A DNA stretch of 64,000 nt from positions 27,654 to 91,653 of the forward strand of contig NZ_CABVLY010000030.1 of NCBI RefSeq assembly GCF_902498995.1, in the 5' to 3' direction. Within the stretch, counting starts at the first letter, position 1. Every line of letters starts with the position of its first letter. A model generated the notes under the pieces. That model was not told the DNA's origin and did no database searches. It saw only the letters and a program-made list of their open reading frames with translations. Below, piece after piece: positions 34,028 through 44,842 of this stretch. The position numbers were made by a program, and so were the translations under genes. Source of the stretch: Burkholderia anthina. GTDB lineage: Bacteria > Pseudomonadota > Gammaproteobacteria > Burkholderiales > Burkholderiaceae.

Positions 34028-34310
34028 GCGTTGCCGAACGGCCAGCGCGTCAATTTGCGGCCGTCGCTTCCGACACCCACCCTTCCGACACCCACCGTCA
34101 GACATCGGCGGATACCGTAAAGAATGGTCAAAATCGCGGCCCGGCAGCGCGTTCCGTCTTTACAGCGACGCAAGCCTTCAGCAAGATTCGGACAGCTTGT
34201 CTTAAAAAGGGCACGCATTTGTCCTATGCTTAACGGCAACGCTTGGACAGGCGTCGCTCCACCGTCCGTTGCAACAACCATTCATCCGTTGAAACCTGGG
34301 AGCCTTTGCC
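34028..34310. other. Non-coding interval upstream of comEA-like gene
   Basis: No gene is supported here. It holds a 13-bp direct repeat TTCCGACACCCAC (34068-34080 and 34083-34095). A TATGCT about 80 nt before the ComEA-like gene could serve as a -10, but no matching -35 stands out. Confidence 0.5.
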
Positions 34311-34901
34311 ATGCTGAAAAAGCTGCTGATGCTGTTTGTCGCGCTGTCGCTGTCACTCGCCGCCGGCCTGGCCGCGGCCGTCGAAGTCAACACGGCCGAC
34401 CAGGCCGCGCTCGAATCGGTAAAGGGTCTCGGGCCCGTGAAGTCGAAGGCGATCATCGACGAACGCGCCAAGAACGGCCCGTTCAAGGATGCGGACGATC
34501 TCGCGAATCGCGTGAAGGGCCTCGGCACGAAGTCGGTCGGGCATCTCGAGGAAAATGGCCTGACGATCGGCGGCTCGTCGACGCCGCCCAAGGGCGTGAA
34601 GCTGTCGAAGCCGGCCGCGACGACGTCGGCCACCACGACGCCGGCGGGCACTGCGACGACGTCGACAACCGCGACGGCCGGCACGGCGGCGCCAGCCGCA
34701 AGCGCGCCGGAAGCGGCGGCCAAGCCGGCCAAGAGCAAGCGTGCGTCGAAGAAGGAGAAGGCGGCCGCAGCCGCGGCGGCAGCCGCCGACGCGGGCGCGA
34801 GCGCGCCGTCCGCAGCGTCGTCCACGAAGGCGACGAAGGGTTCGAAGAAGAAGAGCAAGAAGGACAAGGCAGCCTCCGCCGCCGAGGCGTCGGGCGCCTG
34901 A
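34311..34901 (+). CDS. ComEA-like helix-hairpin-helix protein
   Basis: 196 residues. A cleavable signal peptide (MLKKLLMLFVALSLSLAAGLAAA) is followed by a single ComEA HhH domain (VEVNTADQAALESVKGLGPVKSKAIIDERAKNGPFKDADDLANRVKGLGTKSV). The C-terminal half is a low-complexity Ala/Thr then Lys/Ala tail, which may bind DNA non-specifically. ComEA binds incoming DNA in the periplasm during transformation. No other competence genes are adjacent, so a role in DNA uptake is possible but unproven. Confidence 0.85.
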   Translation: MLKKLLMLFVALSLSLAAGLAAAVEVNTADQAALESVKGLGPVKSKAIIDERAKNGPFKDADDLANRVKGLGTKSVGHLEENGLTIGGSSTPPKGVKLSKPAATTSATTTPAGTATTSTTATAGTAAPAASAPEAAAKPAKSKRASKKEKAAAAAAAAADAGASAPSAASSTKATKGSKKKSKKDKAASAAEASGA

Positions 34902-34944
34902 TGCGCGCCGCGCGCGCGACGGCGTGCGCGCGGCATTCGTTCAA

Positions 34945-34970
34945 CGGGCGCCGCCGTTACGGCGCCCTTT
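34945..34970 (+). terminator. Probable terminator after the comEA-like gene
   Basis: GGGCGCC pairs with GGCGCCC and is followed by TTTT. It lies between the ComEA-like gene and the YidB-like gene, just upstream of the latter's ribosome binding site. Confidence 0.6.
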
Positions 34971-34989
34971 TCAGTGAAGGTGAAGAACC

Positions 34990-35421
34990 ATGGGTCTCCT
35001 CGACATCGTTGGCGGTCTGATCGGCGGCCAGGCCGGCGGCAACTCGCAAAGCGCGCTCATCACGACCGCGCTCGAATTCATCAACAACCAGCCGGGCGGC
35101 CTGAACGGGCTGATCGAGAAGTTCAAGGCCGGCGGCGCCGGCGACGTGATCGGCTCGTGGGTCGGCAGCGGCGAAAACCAGCCGATCTCGGCGGACACGC
35201 TGCAGAACGTGCTCGGCTCGGACGCCGTCGGCGCGCTCGCGAGCAAGGTGGGCATCGATCCGTCGCAAGCATCGTCGATCCTCGCGCAGGTGCTGCCGCA
35301 CGTCGTGAACCACGCGACGCCGAACGGCGAAGTGCCGGCCGACGGCCAGGTCGACACGTCGAACGTGCTCGGCGCACTGTCGCAGCTCGCCGGCATGTTC
35401 GGCGGCAACAAGCAGGCCTGA
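34990..35421 (+). CDS. YidB family (DUF937-type) protein
   Basis: 143 residues. It begins MGLLDIVGGLIGGQAGGNSQSALITTALEFI and has the family's repeating pattern of short helices (LQNVLGSDAVGALASKVGIDPSQASSILAQVLPHVVNHATPNG). There is no signal peptide or transmembrane segment. E. coli YidB is the named relative and has no established function. A ribosome binding site GAAGGTGAAG precedes the ATG. Confidence 0.88.
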   Translation: MGLLDIVGGLIGGQAGGNSQSALITTALEFINNQPGGLNGLIEKFKAGGAGDVIGSWVGSGENQPISADTLQNVLGSDAVGALASKVGIDPSQASSILAQVLPHVVNHATPNGEVPADGQVDTSNVLGALSQLAGMFGGNKQA

Positions 35422-35479
35422 GCGCACCGCGCACGACAGCCGGAGCGGCCGCTTCATCCGTTTCCGCCGCTCCATATGC

Positions 35480-35511
35480 AAACACCCCGCCTGAGCGGGG
35501 TGTTTGTTTTT
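35480..35511. terminator. Bidirectional terminator between yidB-like gene and clpB
   Basis: AAACACCCCGC pairs with GCGGGGTGTTT around CTGA with a T-rich 3' flank (GTTTTT). The reverse strand also has T-rich sequence after the stem. It separates convergent genes. Confidence 0.88.
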
Positions 35512-35553
35512 GCGCGCCCGGCGCGAACCGGGCGTGCGGCCGATGACCGGCGA

Positions 35554-38151
<2,598 letters not shown>

Positions 38152-38184
38152 TTAGTCGAGACCTCCAATTTTCGATTAACACCA

Positions 38185-38212
38185 AGATGAGGATGGTTAT
38201 GCGGGTTTCAAG
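38185..38212 (-). promoter_or_regulatory. Sigma-32 heat-shock promoter of clpB
   Basis: On the minus strand CTTGAAA (38212-38206), 13 bases, then CCTCATCT (38192-38185). This matches the CTTGAAA-N13-CCCCATNT consensus at all but one defined base. It lies 34 nt upstream of the clpB start. Confidence 0.88.
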
Positions 38213-38306
38213 CGAAATTCGGGTTGATTCAGCGCAAAAAACGATGGACGGCGACAAGCGGCCTGCCGGCCGGTTGCAGCCGGGTAATGGAGGCGTGCGG
38301 CGCGCG

Positions 38307-38825
38307 TCAGCCGGCCTTCGACGGCGACCCGGCGGACGCAGCCGCGTCGGGTTCCGACGGCTCGGCACGCACGAGCGCGATCGGCCGAATGCCGAGCAGC
38401 GCGACGAGCGGCGACGCAGGCGCGGCCAGCTCGCCGACCGTATGACGATCGAGCTCGGCGAAAAATGCATCGCGCGCGGCCGCCAGCACGCCCTTCAGAC
38501 GGCACTGCGGCTCGATCACGCAGCCGCGCGACTCGTCACCGTCGGCGGAAAAACAGCCGACCAGCGCGAAATCGCTCTCGGTCGCGCGCACGACCTGCCC
38601 GACCGTCAGCGCCAGCGATTCGGGGAAGAGCCGCAGCCCGCCGTTGCGGCCGCGAACCGTGTCGACCCAGCCGAGCTCGCCGAGCTGCTGCACCACTTTC
38701 ATCAGATGGTTCTTCGAGATGCCGTAGGCGTCCGAGATCTCCTGGATCGTCGCGAGCCCCTCGCCGCGCACGGCAAGGTACAACATCACGCGCAGCGAAT
38801 AGTCGGTGTAGTCGGTGAGTCTCAT
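38307..38825 (-). CDS. nsrR: Rrf2-family nitric-oxide-sensing repressor NsrR
   Basis: 172 residues. MRLTDYTDYSLRVMLYLAVRGEGLATIQEISDAYGISKNHLMKVVQQL is the Rrf2 wing-HTH typical of NsrR. Three cysteines for the Fe-S cluster are at 91, 102 and 108; the first spacing (ten residues) is longer than the five in E. coli NsrR. The C-terminal 30 residues are Ala/Pro-rich. It is divergent from a truncated globin gene, a typical NsrR target, with a candidate binding box in between. Confidence 0.87.
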   Translation of the reverse strand: MRLTDYTDYSLRVMLYLAVRGEGLATIQEISDAYGISKNHLMKVVQQLGELGWVDTVRGRNGGLRLFPESLALTVGQVVRATESDFALVGCFSADGDESRGCVIEPQCRLKGVLAAARDAFFAELDRHTVGELAAPASPLVALLGIRPIALVRAEPSEPDAAASAGSPSKAG

Positions 38826-38950
38826 GAGCGAATACGGAAAATTGTCGATCGTGCCCCGATTATGCAGCCCGGATCACCGGGAGCGCGCGCCGGCCGGGCT
38901 TTTGACTGCCGCCTGACAGGCCCGGGTTGCCCCGACGGCCTGCGCGCAAT

Positions 38951-38973
38951 AAGATGCATGGCACACGCACATT
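38951..38973. promoter_or_regulatory. Possible NsrR box
   Basis: AAGATGCAT at 38951-38959 is an exact match to the left half of the NsrR consensus. The right half (ACACGCACATT) keeps only part of the dyad (GCA and the terminal TT). It lies between nsrR and the globin gene, 128 nt upstream of the latter. Confidence 0.5.
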
Positions 38974-39100
38974 TTTCAGGCCTTGGTGGACGCTATTTTG
39001 CGTCAAAATCCTGTCGGCGTCCTGCGCATCGGCCGCACCTGCGTCATGCCGCCGCGTCGCCGAAGCCCGCCAACGCTCCGATTTTCCCGGCCTTTTTGTC

Positions 39101-39661
39101 ATGACCGCCCTGCCCGCCTCGCCCGATACCGCACCGGCCCGCCCCCGCGACGCCGAACCGACCGAAGACAACATCCGCGACCTCGTCTACGCGTTCTACG
39201 ACCGCGTCCGCGCCGACCCGCTGCTCGGGCCCGTATTCGACGCGAAGCTGAACGGCCGCTGGGACGATCATCTGCCGAAGATGGTCAGCTTCTGGTCGAG
39301 CCTCGTGCTCGGCACCAAGGGCTATCGCGGCAACGTGCAGCAGGCGCACCAGCCGCTCGACGGAATCGAACCCGCGCACTTCAGCCGCTGGCTGTCGCTG
39401 TTCCTGAAGACCGTCGAGGCACGCTACACGCCGCCCGCGGCGATCCGCTTCATGGAACCCGCGCTACGGATCGCACAAAGCCTGCAGCTGAGCCGCTTCG
39501 GCTGGGACTATCAGATTCCGCCCGAGCAGCAGGCGCTGCTCGATGCGATCGCGCCGCGCCGCCGCGATGGCGGCGACGACGCGCATGCGCTGCCGTCACG
39601 CGCCCGCGGCGAGCCGTTTCCGACGAAGATCATCGGGCGCGGCACCGATCCGGACGCGTAA
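39101..39661 (+). CDS. Group III truncated haemoglobin-like protein
   Basis: 186 residues. The core matches class III truncated globins: NIRDLVYAFYDRVRADPLLGPVFDAKL (helix B Tyr), WDDHLPKMVSFWSSLVLGTKGYRGN, and QAHQPLDGIEPAHFSRWLSLFLKTV, which contains the conserved haem-ligand His region. A polar N-terminal extension of about 20 residues and a C-terminal tail of about 45 residues are outside the globin fold. The ATG at 39101 is preferred; an earlier in-frame start at 38927 would run through the NsrR box. It is likely involved in NO or oxygen chemistry, given its nsrR neighbour. Confidence 0.85.
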   Translation: MTALPASPDTAPARPRDAEPTEDNIRDLVYAFYDRVRADPLLGPVFDAKLNGRWDDHLPKMVSFWSSLVLGTKGYRGNVQQAHQPLDGIEPAHFSRWLSLFLKTVEARYTPPAAIRFMEPALRIAQSLQLSRFGWDYQIPPEQQALLDAIAPRRRDGGDDAHALPSRARGEPFPTKIIGRGTDPDA

Positions 39662-39700
39662 CGCGGCAATCCGGCGCCTGCGGCACATCGCCGCAACGAG

Positions 39701-39722
39701 AACGCCGCGTTCAACGCGGCGT
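39701..39722. terminator. Hairpin spanning the moaE stop, between globin and moaE
   Basis: ACGCCGCG-TTCAA-CGCGGCGT is a perfect 8-bp stem overlapping the moaE stop codon in the convergent globin/moaE junction. T-tracts are weak on both sides (TTCTCGTT on the minus strand), so efficiency is uncertain. Confidence 0.5.
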
Positions 39723-40187
39723 GTTGCCCGATTCGACGCCCCAGCGCGCCAGCGCGGCGTCGTCGGTACTGCGGGCATCGACCCAGCGCTCGCCGTCCGG
39801 CGTCGATTCCTTCTTCCAGAACGGCGCCTCGGTCTTCAGATAGTCCATCACGAACTCGCACGACGCGAACGCATCGCCACGATGCGACGCAACCGTCGCG
39901 ACCATCACGATCTGGTCGAGCGGCAACAGCCTGCCGACCCGGTGCACGATCGCGACATCGATGCCGGGCCAGCGCCGGCTGGCCTCGGCGGCGATCTTCT
40001 CGAGCGCCTTCTCGGTCATCCCCGGATAGTGCTCGAGCTCCATCGCGGCGACCGAGTCGCCTTCGTTCAGGTCGCGCACCGTGCCGACGAAGCATGCGAC
40101 CGCGCCGATCTTCGGGTTGCGCGCACGCAGCGCCGCCACTTCGGCATTCAGGTCGAAATCGTCGGTCTGGACTCGTACCATAGCCAT
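39711..40187 (-). CDS. moaE: Molybdopterin synthase catalytic subunit MoaE
   Basis: 158 residues. It has the family blocks ACFVGTVRDLNEGDSVAAMELEHYPGM, IVHRVGRLLPLDQIVMVATVASHRGDAFASCEFVMDYLKTEAPFWKKE (catalytic Lys pair), and a terminal GERWVDA. It transfers sulfur from MoaD thiocarboxylate to precursor Z to form molybdopterin. The ATG at 40187 follows GAGGGGGGGT, 8 bp after moaD. Confidence 0.96.
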   Translation of the reverse strand: MAMVRVQTDDFDLNAEVAALRARNPKIGAVACFVGTVRDLNEGDSVAAMELEHYPGMTEKALEKIAAEASRRWPGIDVAIVHRVGRLLPLDQIVMVATVASHRGDAFASCEFVMDYLKTEAPFWKKESTPDGERWVDARSTDDAALARWGVESGNTPR

Positions 40188-40195
40188 ACCCCCCC

Positions 40196-40453
40196 TCAGC
40201 CGCCCGTCACCGGCGGAAAGAACGCGACCTCGCAGCCGTCGGTGAGGCGCGTGTCGGGGTCGGTCATCTCGTGGTTGCACGCCATGCGCAACGCGCGCCC
40301 TTCGGCGAGCGTCTCGGCCCACGCGCCGCCGCGCAGGCGCAGCCACGCGCGCACGTCGCCGACGGTCGTCACGCCGTCCGGCACGTCGGCCTGTTCGTCG
40401 GACACGCCCAGCGCCTCGCGCACGCTTGCAAAGAATTTCAGTTGAATCTTCAT
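40196..40453 (-). CDS. moaD: Molybdopterin synthase sulfur carrier subunit MoaD
   Basis: 85-residue ubiquitin-like protein beginning MKIQLKFFASVREALG and ending in the obligatory Gly-Gly (PPVTGG), which is thiocarboxylated to carry sulfur. The ATG at 40453 gives the conserved N-terminus; in-frame upstream starts are not supported. It lies 19 bp after moeA in a moeA-moaD-moaE unit. Confidence 0.96.
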   Translation of the reverse strand: MKIQLKFFASVREALGVSDEQADVPDGVTTVGDVRAWLRLRGGAWAETLAEGRALRMACNHEMTDPDTRLTDGCEVAFFPPVTGG

Positions 40454-40472
40454 GGATCGGGAAGCCGTCGCG

Positions 40473-41720
40473 TTACGACAGCAGTTCGGAAAACGGAATG
40501 AAACGCACGGTCTCGCCCGCGCTGATCGCATGCTGCGGCGGATTGTCGATCAGGCCGTCGCCCCAGACCGTCGACGTCAGCACCGCCGAGCTCTGGTTCG
40601 GGAACAGATCGAGGCCGCCGGCCGCATTGACGCGCGCGCGCAGGAATTCGTTGCGCCGGTCGCCCTTGCTTTGCGAGAAGTCCGCGCGCAGCGACAGCGC
40701 GCGCGGCGCGACGTCGCGCACGCCGGACAGGCGCAGCAGGAACGGCCGCACGAACAGCAGGAACGTGACGAAGCTCGACACCGGATTGCCGGGCAGCCCG
40801 ATGAAGTGCGCATCGGGCCGCTCGTCGCCGCGGCGCACCGCGCCGAACGCGAGCGGCTTGCCGGGCTTCATCGCGATCTGCCACAGTGCGAGGCGCCCTT
40901 CGGCCTCGACGGCCGGCTTCACGTGATCCTCGTCGCCAACCGATACGCCGCCGCTCGTCAGGATCACGTCATGATCGCGCGCGGCCTCGCGCAGCGTGTC
41001 GCGCGTCGCCGCGAGCGAGTCGGGCACGATCCCGTAGTCGGTCACGTGGCAGCCGAGCCGCTCCAGCAGCCCGCGCAGCGTGAAGCGGTTCGAGTTGTAG
41101 ATCGCACCGGGCTTCAGCGGCTCGCCGGGCATCGTCAGTTCATCGCCGGTGAAGAACACCGCGACGCGGATCCGCCGCGCGACCGACAACTGCGCGCAGC
41201 CGACCGATGCGGCCAGGCCGAGCGCCTGCGGCGCGAGGCGCGTGCCGGCCGGCAGGATCACCGAACCCTGGCGGATGTCCGCGCCCTGCGCGGTGATCCA
41301 TTCGCCGGCTTTCGGCGTGTGCAGGATCTCGACCGCGTCGCCGTCGGCCGATGCCTGCTCCTGCATCACGACGGCGTCGGCGCCCGGCGGCACCGTCGCG
41401 CCGGTGAAGATCCGCGCGGCCGTGCCCGCGGCGAGCGGCGCGGCCGGATGGCCGGCTGGAATCCGCTGCGACACGGGCAGGCGCCGCTCGCCGTGCAGCA
41501 GGTCGGCGACGCGCACCGCATAGCCGTCCATCGCGCTCGTATGCATCGGCGGCACGTCGAGCGGCGAGCTCACGTCGGCCGCCAGCACACGGCCGAGCGC
41601 ATCGAGCGTCGCGACGGTTTCGGCGCCGGGCAGCGGTTTCGCGGCATCGAGCAGCGCGGCGAGCGCTTCGGCGGTCGACAGCATCGGCGCGCGCGGCGCC
41701 ACGGAATTCGGGTTCGACAT
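40473..41720 (-). CDS. moeA: Molybdopterin molybdotransferase MoeA
   Basis: 415 residues. MoeA blocks are present: SPLDVPPMHTSAMDGYAVR, GTAARIFTGATVPPGADAVVMQE, TGDELTMPGEPLKPGAIYNSN, VILTSGGVSVGDEDHVKPAVE, and FIGLPGNPVSSFVTF. It inserts molybdate into adenylated molybdopterin made by MogA/MoaB. It starts the moeA-moaD-moaE set downstream of thrC, from which it is separated by a terminator. Confidence 0.97.
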   Translation of the reverse strand: MSNPNSVAPRAPMLSTAEALAALLDAAKPLPGAETVATLDALGRVLAADVSSPLDVPPMHTSAMDGYAVRVADLLHGERRLPVSQRIPAGHPAAPLAAGTAARIFTGATVPPGADAVVMQEQASADGDAVEILHTPKAGEWITAQGADIRQGSVILPAGTRLAPQALGLAASVGCAQLSVARRIRVAVFFTGDELTMPGEPLKPGAIYNSNRFTLRGLLERLGCHVTDYGIVPDSLAATRDTLREAARDHDVILTSGGVSVGDEDHVKPAVEAEGRLALWQIAMKPGKPLAFGAVRRGDERPDAHFIGLPGNPVSSFVTFLLFVRPFLLRLSGVRDVAPRALSLRADFSQSKGDRRNEFLRARVNAAGGLDLFPNQSSAVLTSTVWGDGLIDNPPQHAISAGETVRFIPFSELLS

Positions 41721-41904
41721 CGATGGAATCGGGGATCGTTGAAGTCAATACGTCATTGTAGCGACGCCATCGCACGCGCGCGCGATATGGCCGGCATGCG
41801 AAAACTGTGATCGGCGCGAATGTGCGGGGCTGATACTTGTTTCATGGCGCCCCGGGCGGGCGGCACCCGCACAAGCCCGGCCGATGAGCCGCCGCGCCGC
41901 CAAG

Positions 41905-41953
41905 CAAAACGGCCGGAACCCCGATCCGTTCGACGAATCGGCATTCCGGCCGT
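41905..41953 (-). terminator. Intrinsic terminator after thrC
   Basis: On the minus strand ACGGCCGGAA and TTCCGGCCGT form a 10-bp stem over a 25-nt loop, followed by TTTTGC. It lies 36 bp past the thrC stop and separates thrC from moeA. Confidence 0.8.
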
Positions 41954-41988
41954 CCTGCGCACACGCCGGGCTCGCGCCCGGCGGCACG

Positions 41989-43440
41989 TCATGCGCCCGT
42001 ATGAGCGACGATGAAATCCTTCACCTGCCGCGCGTCGGCCTTCACGACCTCGAAACGCTGCGGCAGCGCCTCGAGCCCGTCGAATGCGGCCGGCCGCTCG
42101 GCTTCGCGATCGAGCGCTTCGCGGATCGTCTCGCCGAACTTGATCGGCTGCGCCGTCTCGAGCACGACCATCGGCACGCCCGCGTCGAGATGCTCGCGCG
42201 CGACCTTCACGCCGTCGGCGGTGTGGGTATCGATCATCGTGTCGTAGCGCGAGAACACATCGCGGATCGTCGCGATGCGGTCCGTATGACTGCTGCGGCC
42301 CGACACGAAACCGAATTCGGCCACGCGCGAGAAATCGCCGCTCGCGGCGAGATCGAAGCCGCCCTTCTCCTCGACGTCGCGGAACAGCTGCATCACGCGC
42401 GCCGGATCGCGGCCGAGCAGGTCGAACACGAAGCGCTCGAAGTTCGACGCTTTCGAGATGTCCATGCTCGGGCTGCTCGTGTGGTACGTGTTTTCGGCGC
42501 TGCGCACGCGATACGCACCGGTGCGGAAGAATTCGTCGAGCACGTCGTTCTCGTTGGTCGCGACCACGAGCTTCCCGATCGGCAGCCCCATCATCCGCGC
42601 GATGTGGCCCGCGCACACGTTGCCGAAGTTGCCCGACGGCACCGTGAACGACACGCGCTCGTCGTTGGACTTGGTCGCCGCGAAATAACCCTTGAAGTAG
42701 TACACGACCTGCGCGACGACACGCGCCCAGTTGATCGAGTTGACCGTGCCGATCTTCTGCTGCGCCTTGAACGCGTGATCGTTCGACACCGCCTTCACGA
42801 TGTCCTGGCAGTCGTCGAACACGCCTTCGACCGCGAGGTTGAAGATGTTCGGATCCTGCAGGCTGAACATCTGCGCCGTCTGGAACGCGCTCATCTTCTT
42901 GTGCGGCGACAGCATGAACACGCGCACGCCGGCCTTGCCGCGCATCGCGTACTCGGCCGCGCTGCCCGTGTCGCCCGACGTCGCGCCGAGGATGTTCAGC
43001 GCCTCGCCGTGCTTCGCGAGCGTGTACTCGAACAGATTGCCGAGCAGTTGCATCGCCATGTCCTTGAACGCGAGCGTCGGGCCGTTCGACAGTTCGAGCA
43101 GCGACAGCGTCGCGCCGTGCTCGGTGCCGAGCGCCTTCAGCGGCGTGATGTCGGACGCGTTCTCGCCGTGGCGCGTGTTGCTGTACACGGCAGCCGTGTA
43201 CGTGCGGCGCGTGATCGCGCGCAGGTCGTCGGCCGGCACGTCGTCGCAGAACTTCGACAGGATCTCGAACGCGAGATCCGCGTACGACAGCGTGCGCCAG
43301 CGCGCGAGCTCGTCGGCGGAAACCTGCGGGTACTCGGCCGGCAGGTAGAGCCCGCCGTCCTTCGCGAGACCGCCGAGCAGGATGTCGGAGAACGTATGGC
43401 GCTCGCCGATGCCGGCGCCGCGCGTGGAGATGTAGTTCAT
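41989..43440 (-). CDS. thrC: Threonine synthase
   Basis: Converts O-phosphohomoserine to threonine. The 483 residues are of the long bacterial type, beginning MNYISTRGAGIGERHTFSDILLGGLAKDGGLYLP. The PLP lysine motif is GPTLAFKDMAMQLLG and the phosphate-binding loop is ATSGDTGSAAEYA. It lies 14 bp downstream of hom on the same strand. Thus homoserine dehydrogenase and threonine synthase are co-expressed, with no thrB between them. Confidence 0.97.
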   Translation of the reverse strand: MNYISTRGAGIGERHTFSDILLGGLAKDGGLYLPAEYPQVSADELARWRTLSYADLAFEILSKFCDDVPADDLRAITRRTYTAAVYSNTRHGENASDITPLKALGTEHGATLSLLELSNGPTLAFKDMAMQLLGNLFEYTLAKHGEALNILGATSGDTGSAAEYAMRGKAGVRVFMLSPHKKMSAFQTAQMFSLQDPNIFNLAVEGVFDDCQDIVKAVSNDHAFKAQQKIGTVNSINWARVVAQVVYYFKGYFAATKSNDERVSFTVPSGNFGNVCAGHIARMMGLPIGKLVVATNENDVLDEFFRTGAYRVRSAENTYHTSSPSMDISKASNFERFVFDLLGRDPARVMQLFRDVEEKGGFDLAASGDFSRVAEFGFVSGRSSHTDRIATIRDVFSRYDTMIDTHTADGVKVAREHLDAGVPMVVLETAQPIKFGETIREALDREAERPAAFDGLEALPQRFEVVKADARQVKDFIVAHTGA

Positions 43441-43454
43441 GTCGTGCCTGGTCC

Positions 43455-44783
43455 TCAGTTCAGCGCTTCCATGCGCAGCTTCGTCACCTTCGAGACGACC
43501 GTCGCGAGGCTCTCGATCTGCGCGATCGCCGCATTGACGTGCTTCTCGATCGTTTCGTGCGTGATCAGGATGATGTCGGTTTCGCCGTTGGCGTCGTCGA
43601 CCTGCTCCGATTCCTTCTGCAGCAGCGCATCGATCGAGATGCCCGCCGCGGCGAGGATGCGCGTGATGTCGGCGAGCACGCCCGTCTGGTCCGCCACGCG
43701 CAGGCGCAGGTAGTAGCCGCTCGTCACTTCGTCGATCGGCAGGATCGGCGTGTTCGACAGGCTGTCCGGCTGGAACGCGAGGTGCGGCACGCGATGCTCG
43801 GGGTCGGCCGTGTGCAGGCGCGTGACGTCGACGAGATCCGCGACGACCGCCGATGCGGTCGGTTCCGCGCCCGCGCCCTTGCCGTAGTACAGCGTCGTGC
43901 CGACCGCGTCGCCGTGCACGACGACCGCGTTCATCGCACCTTCGACGTTCGCGAGCAGGCGCTTCTCGGGGATCAGCGTCGGGTGCACGCGCAGTTCGAT
44001 GCCGTGTTCGGCGCGGCGCGCGATGCCGAGCAGCTTGATCCGGTAGCCGAGCTCTTCCGCGTAGCGGATGTCGGCCGCGTCGAGCTTGCTGATGCCTTCG
44101 ACGTACGCGCGGTCGAACTGGACCGGCACGCCGAACGCGATCGCGCTCATGATCGTCGCCTTGTGCGCGGCGTCGACGCCTTCGATGTCGAAGGTCGGAT
44201 CGGCTTCCGCGTAGCCGAGCGCCTGCGCGGCCTTCAGCGCGGTCGCGAAGTCGAGGCCTCGGTCGCGCATTTCCGACAGGATGTAGTTCGTCGTGCCGTT
44301 GATGATGCCCGCGATGTACTGGATGCGGTTCGCGGTCAGGCCTTCGCGCAGCGCCTTGATGATCGGGATGCCGCCGGCGACGGCCGCTTCGAACGCGACC
44401 ATCACGCCCTTCTCGCGCGCGGCCTCGAAGATCTCGGTGCCGTGCACCGCGAGCAGCGCCTTGTTCGCCGTCACGACGTGCTTGCCGTTCGCGATCGCGC
44501 GCAGCACGAGCTCGCGCGCGATGCCCGTGCCGCCGATCATCTCGGCGATGATCGCGATCGACGGATCGTCGACGACCGCGTTGAAATCGTCGGTGATCTG
44601 CGCGGCGGCGGCGTCACCGCCGAGCGCGGCCTGCGCCTTGGCCGGGTTGCGCACCGCAATGCGCGCGACCTCGATGCCGCGCCCCGCGCGTCGCTTGATT
44701 TCTTCCTGGTTGCGGCGCAGCACCGTGAAGGTGCCGCTGCCTACGGTGCCGAAGCCCAACAGGCCAACTTTGATCGGTTCCAT
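43455..44783 (-). CDS. hom: Homoserine dehydrogenase
   Basis: 442 residues. The NAD(P)-binding motif GLLGFGTVGSGTFTVL is followed by the catalytic region (GIINGTTNYILSEM, LGYAEADPTFDIEGVDAAHK) and a C-terminal ACT domain (LRLRVADQTGVLADITRILAAAGISIDALLQ) that usually mediates threonine inhibition. It is not fused to aspartokinase. Operon order is aminotransferase-hom-thrC. Confidence 0.97.
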   Translation of the reverse strand: MEPIKVGLLGFGTVGSGTFTVLRRNQEEIKRRAGRGIEVARIAVRNPAKAQAALGGDAAAAQITDDFNAVVDDPSIAIIAEMIGGTGIARELVLRAIANGKHVVTANKALLAVHGTEIFEAAREKGVMVAFEAAVAGGIPIIKALREGLTANRIQYIAGIINGTTNYILSEMRDRGLDFATALKAAQALGYAEADPTFDIEGVDAAHKATIMSAIAFGVPVQFDRAYVEGISKLDAADIRYAEELGYRIKLLGIARRAEHGIELRVHPTLIPEKRLLANVEGAMNAVVVHGDAVGTTLYYGKGAGAEPTASAVVADLVDVTRLHTADPEHRVPHLAFQPDSLSNTPILPIDEVTSGYYLRLRVADQTGVLADITRILAAAGISIDALLQKESEQVDDANGETDIILITHETIEKHVNAAIAQIESLATVVSKVTKLRMEALN

Positions 44784-44842
44784 GCTGCGTGTGATCGATG
44801 AGTGAGATTAGGGAATGGGGAATGCCGTGTGATCCTGTCCGC

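Noticed and set aside
38927..39100. Longer globin start at 38927
   Set aside because: It would run through the probable NsrR box and encode a Cys/Arg-rich stretch unlike globins.
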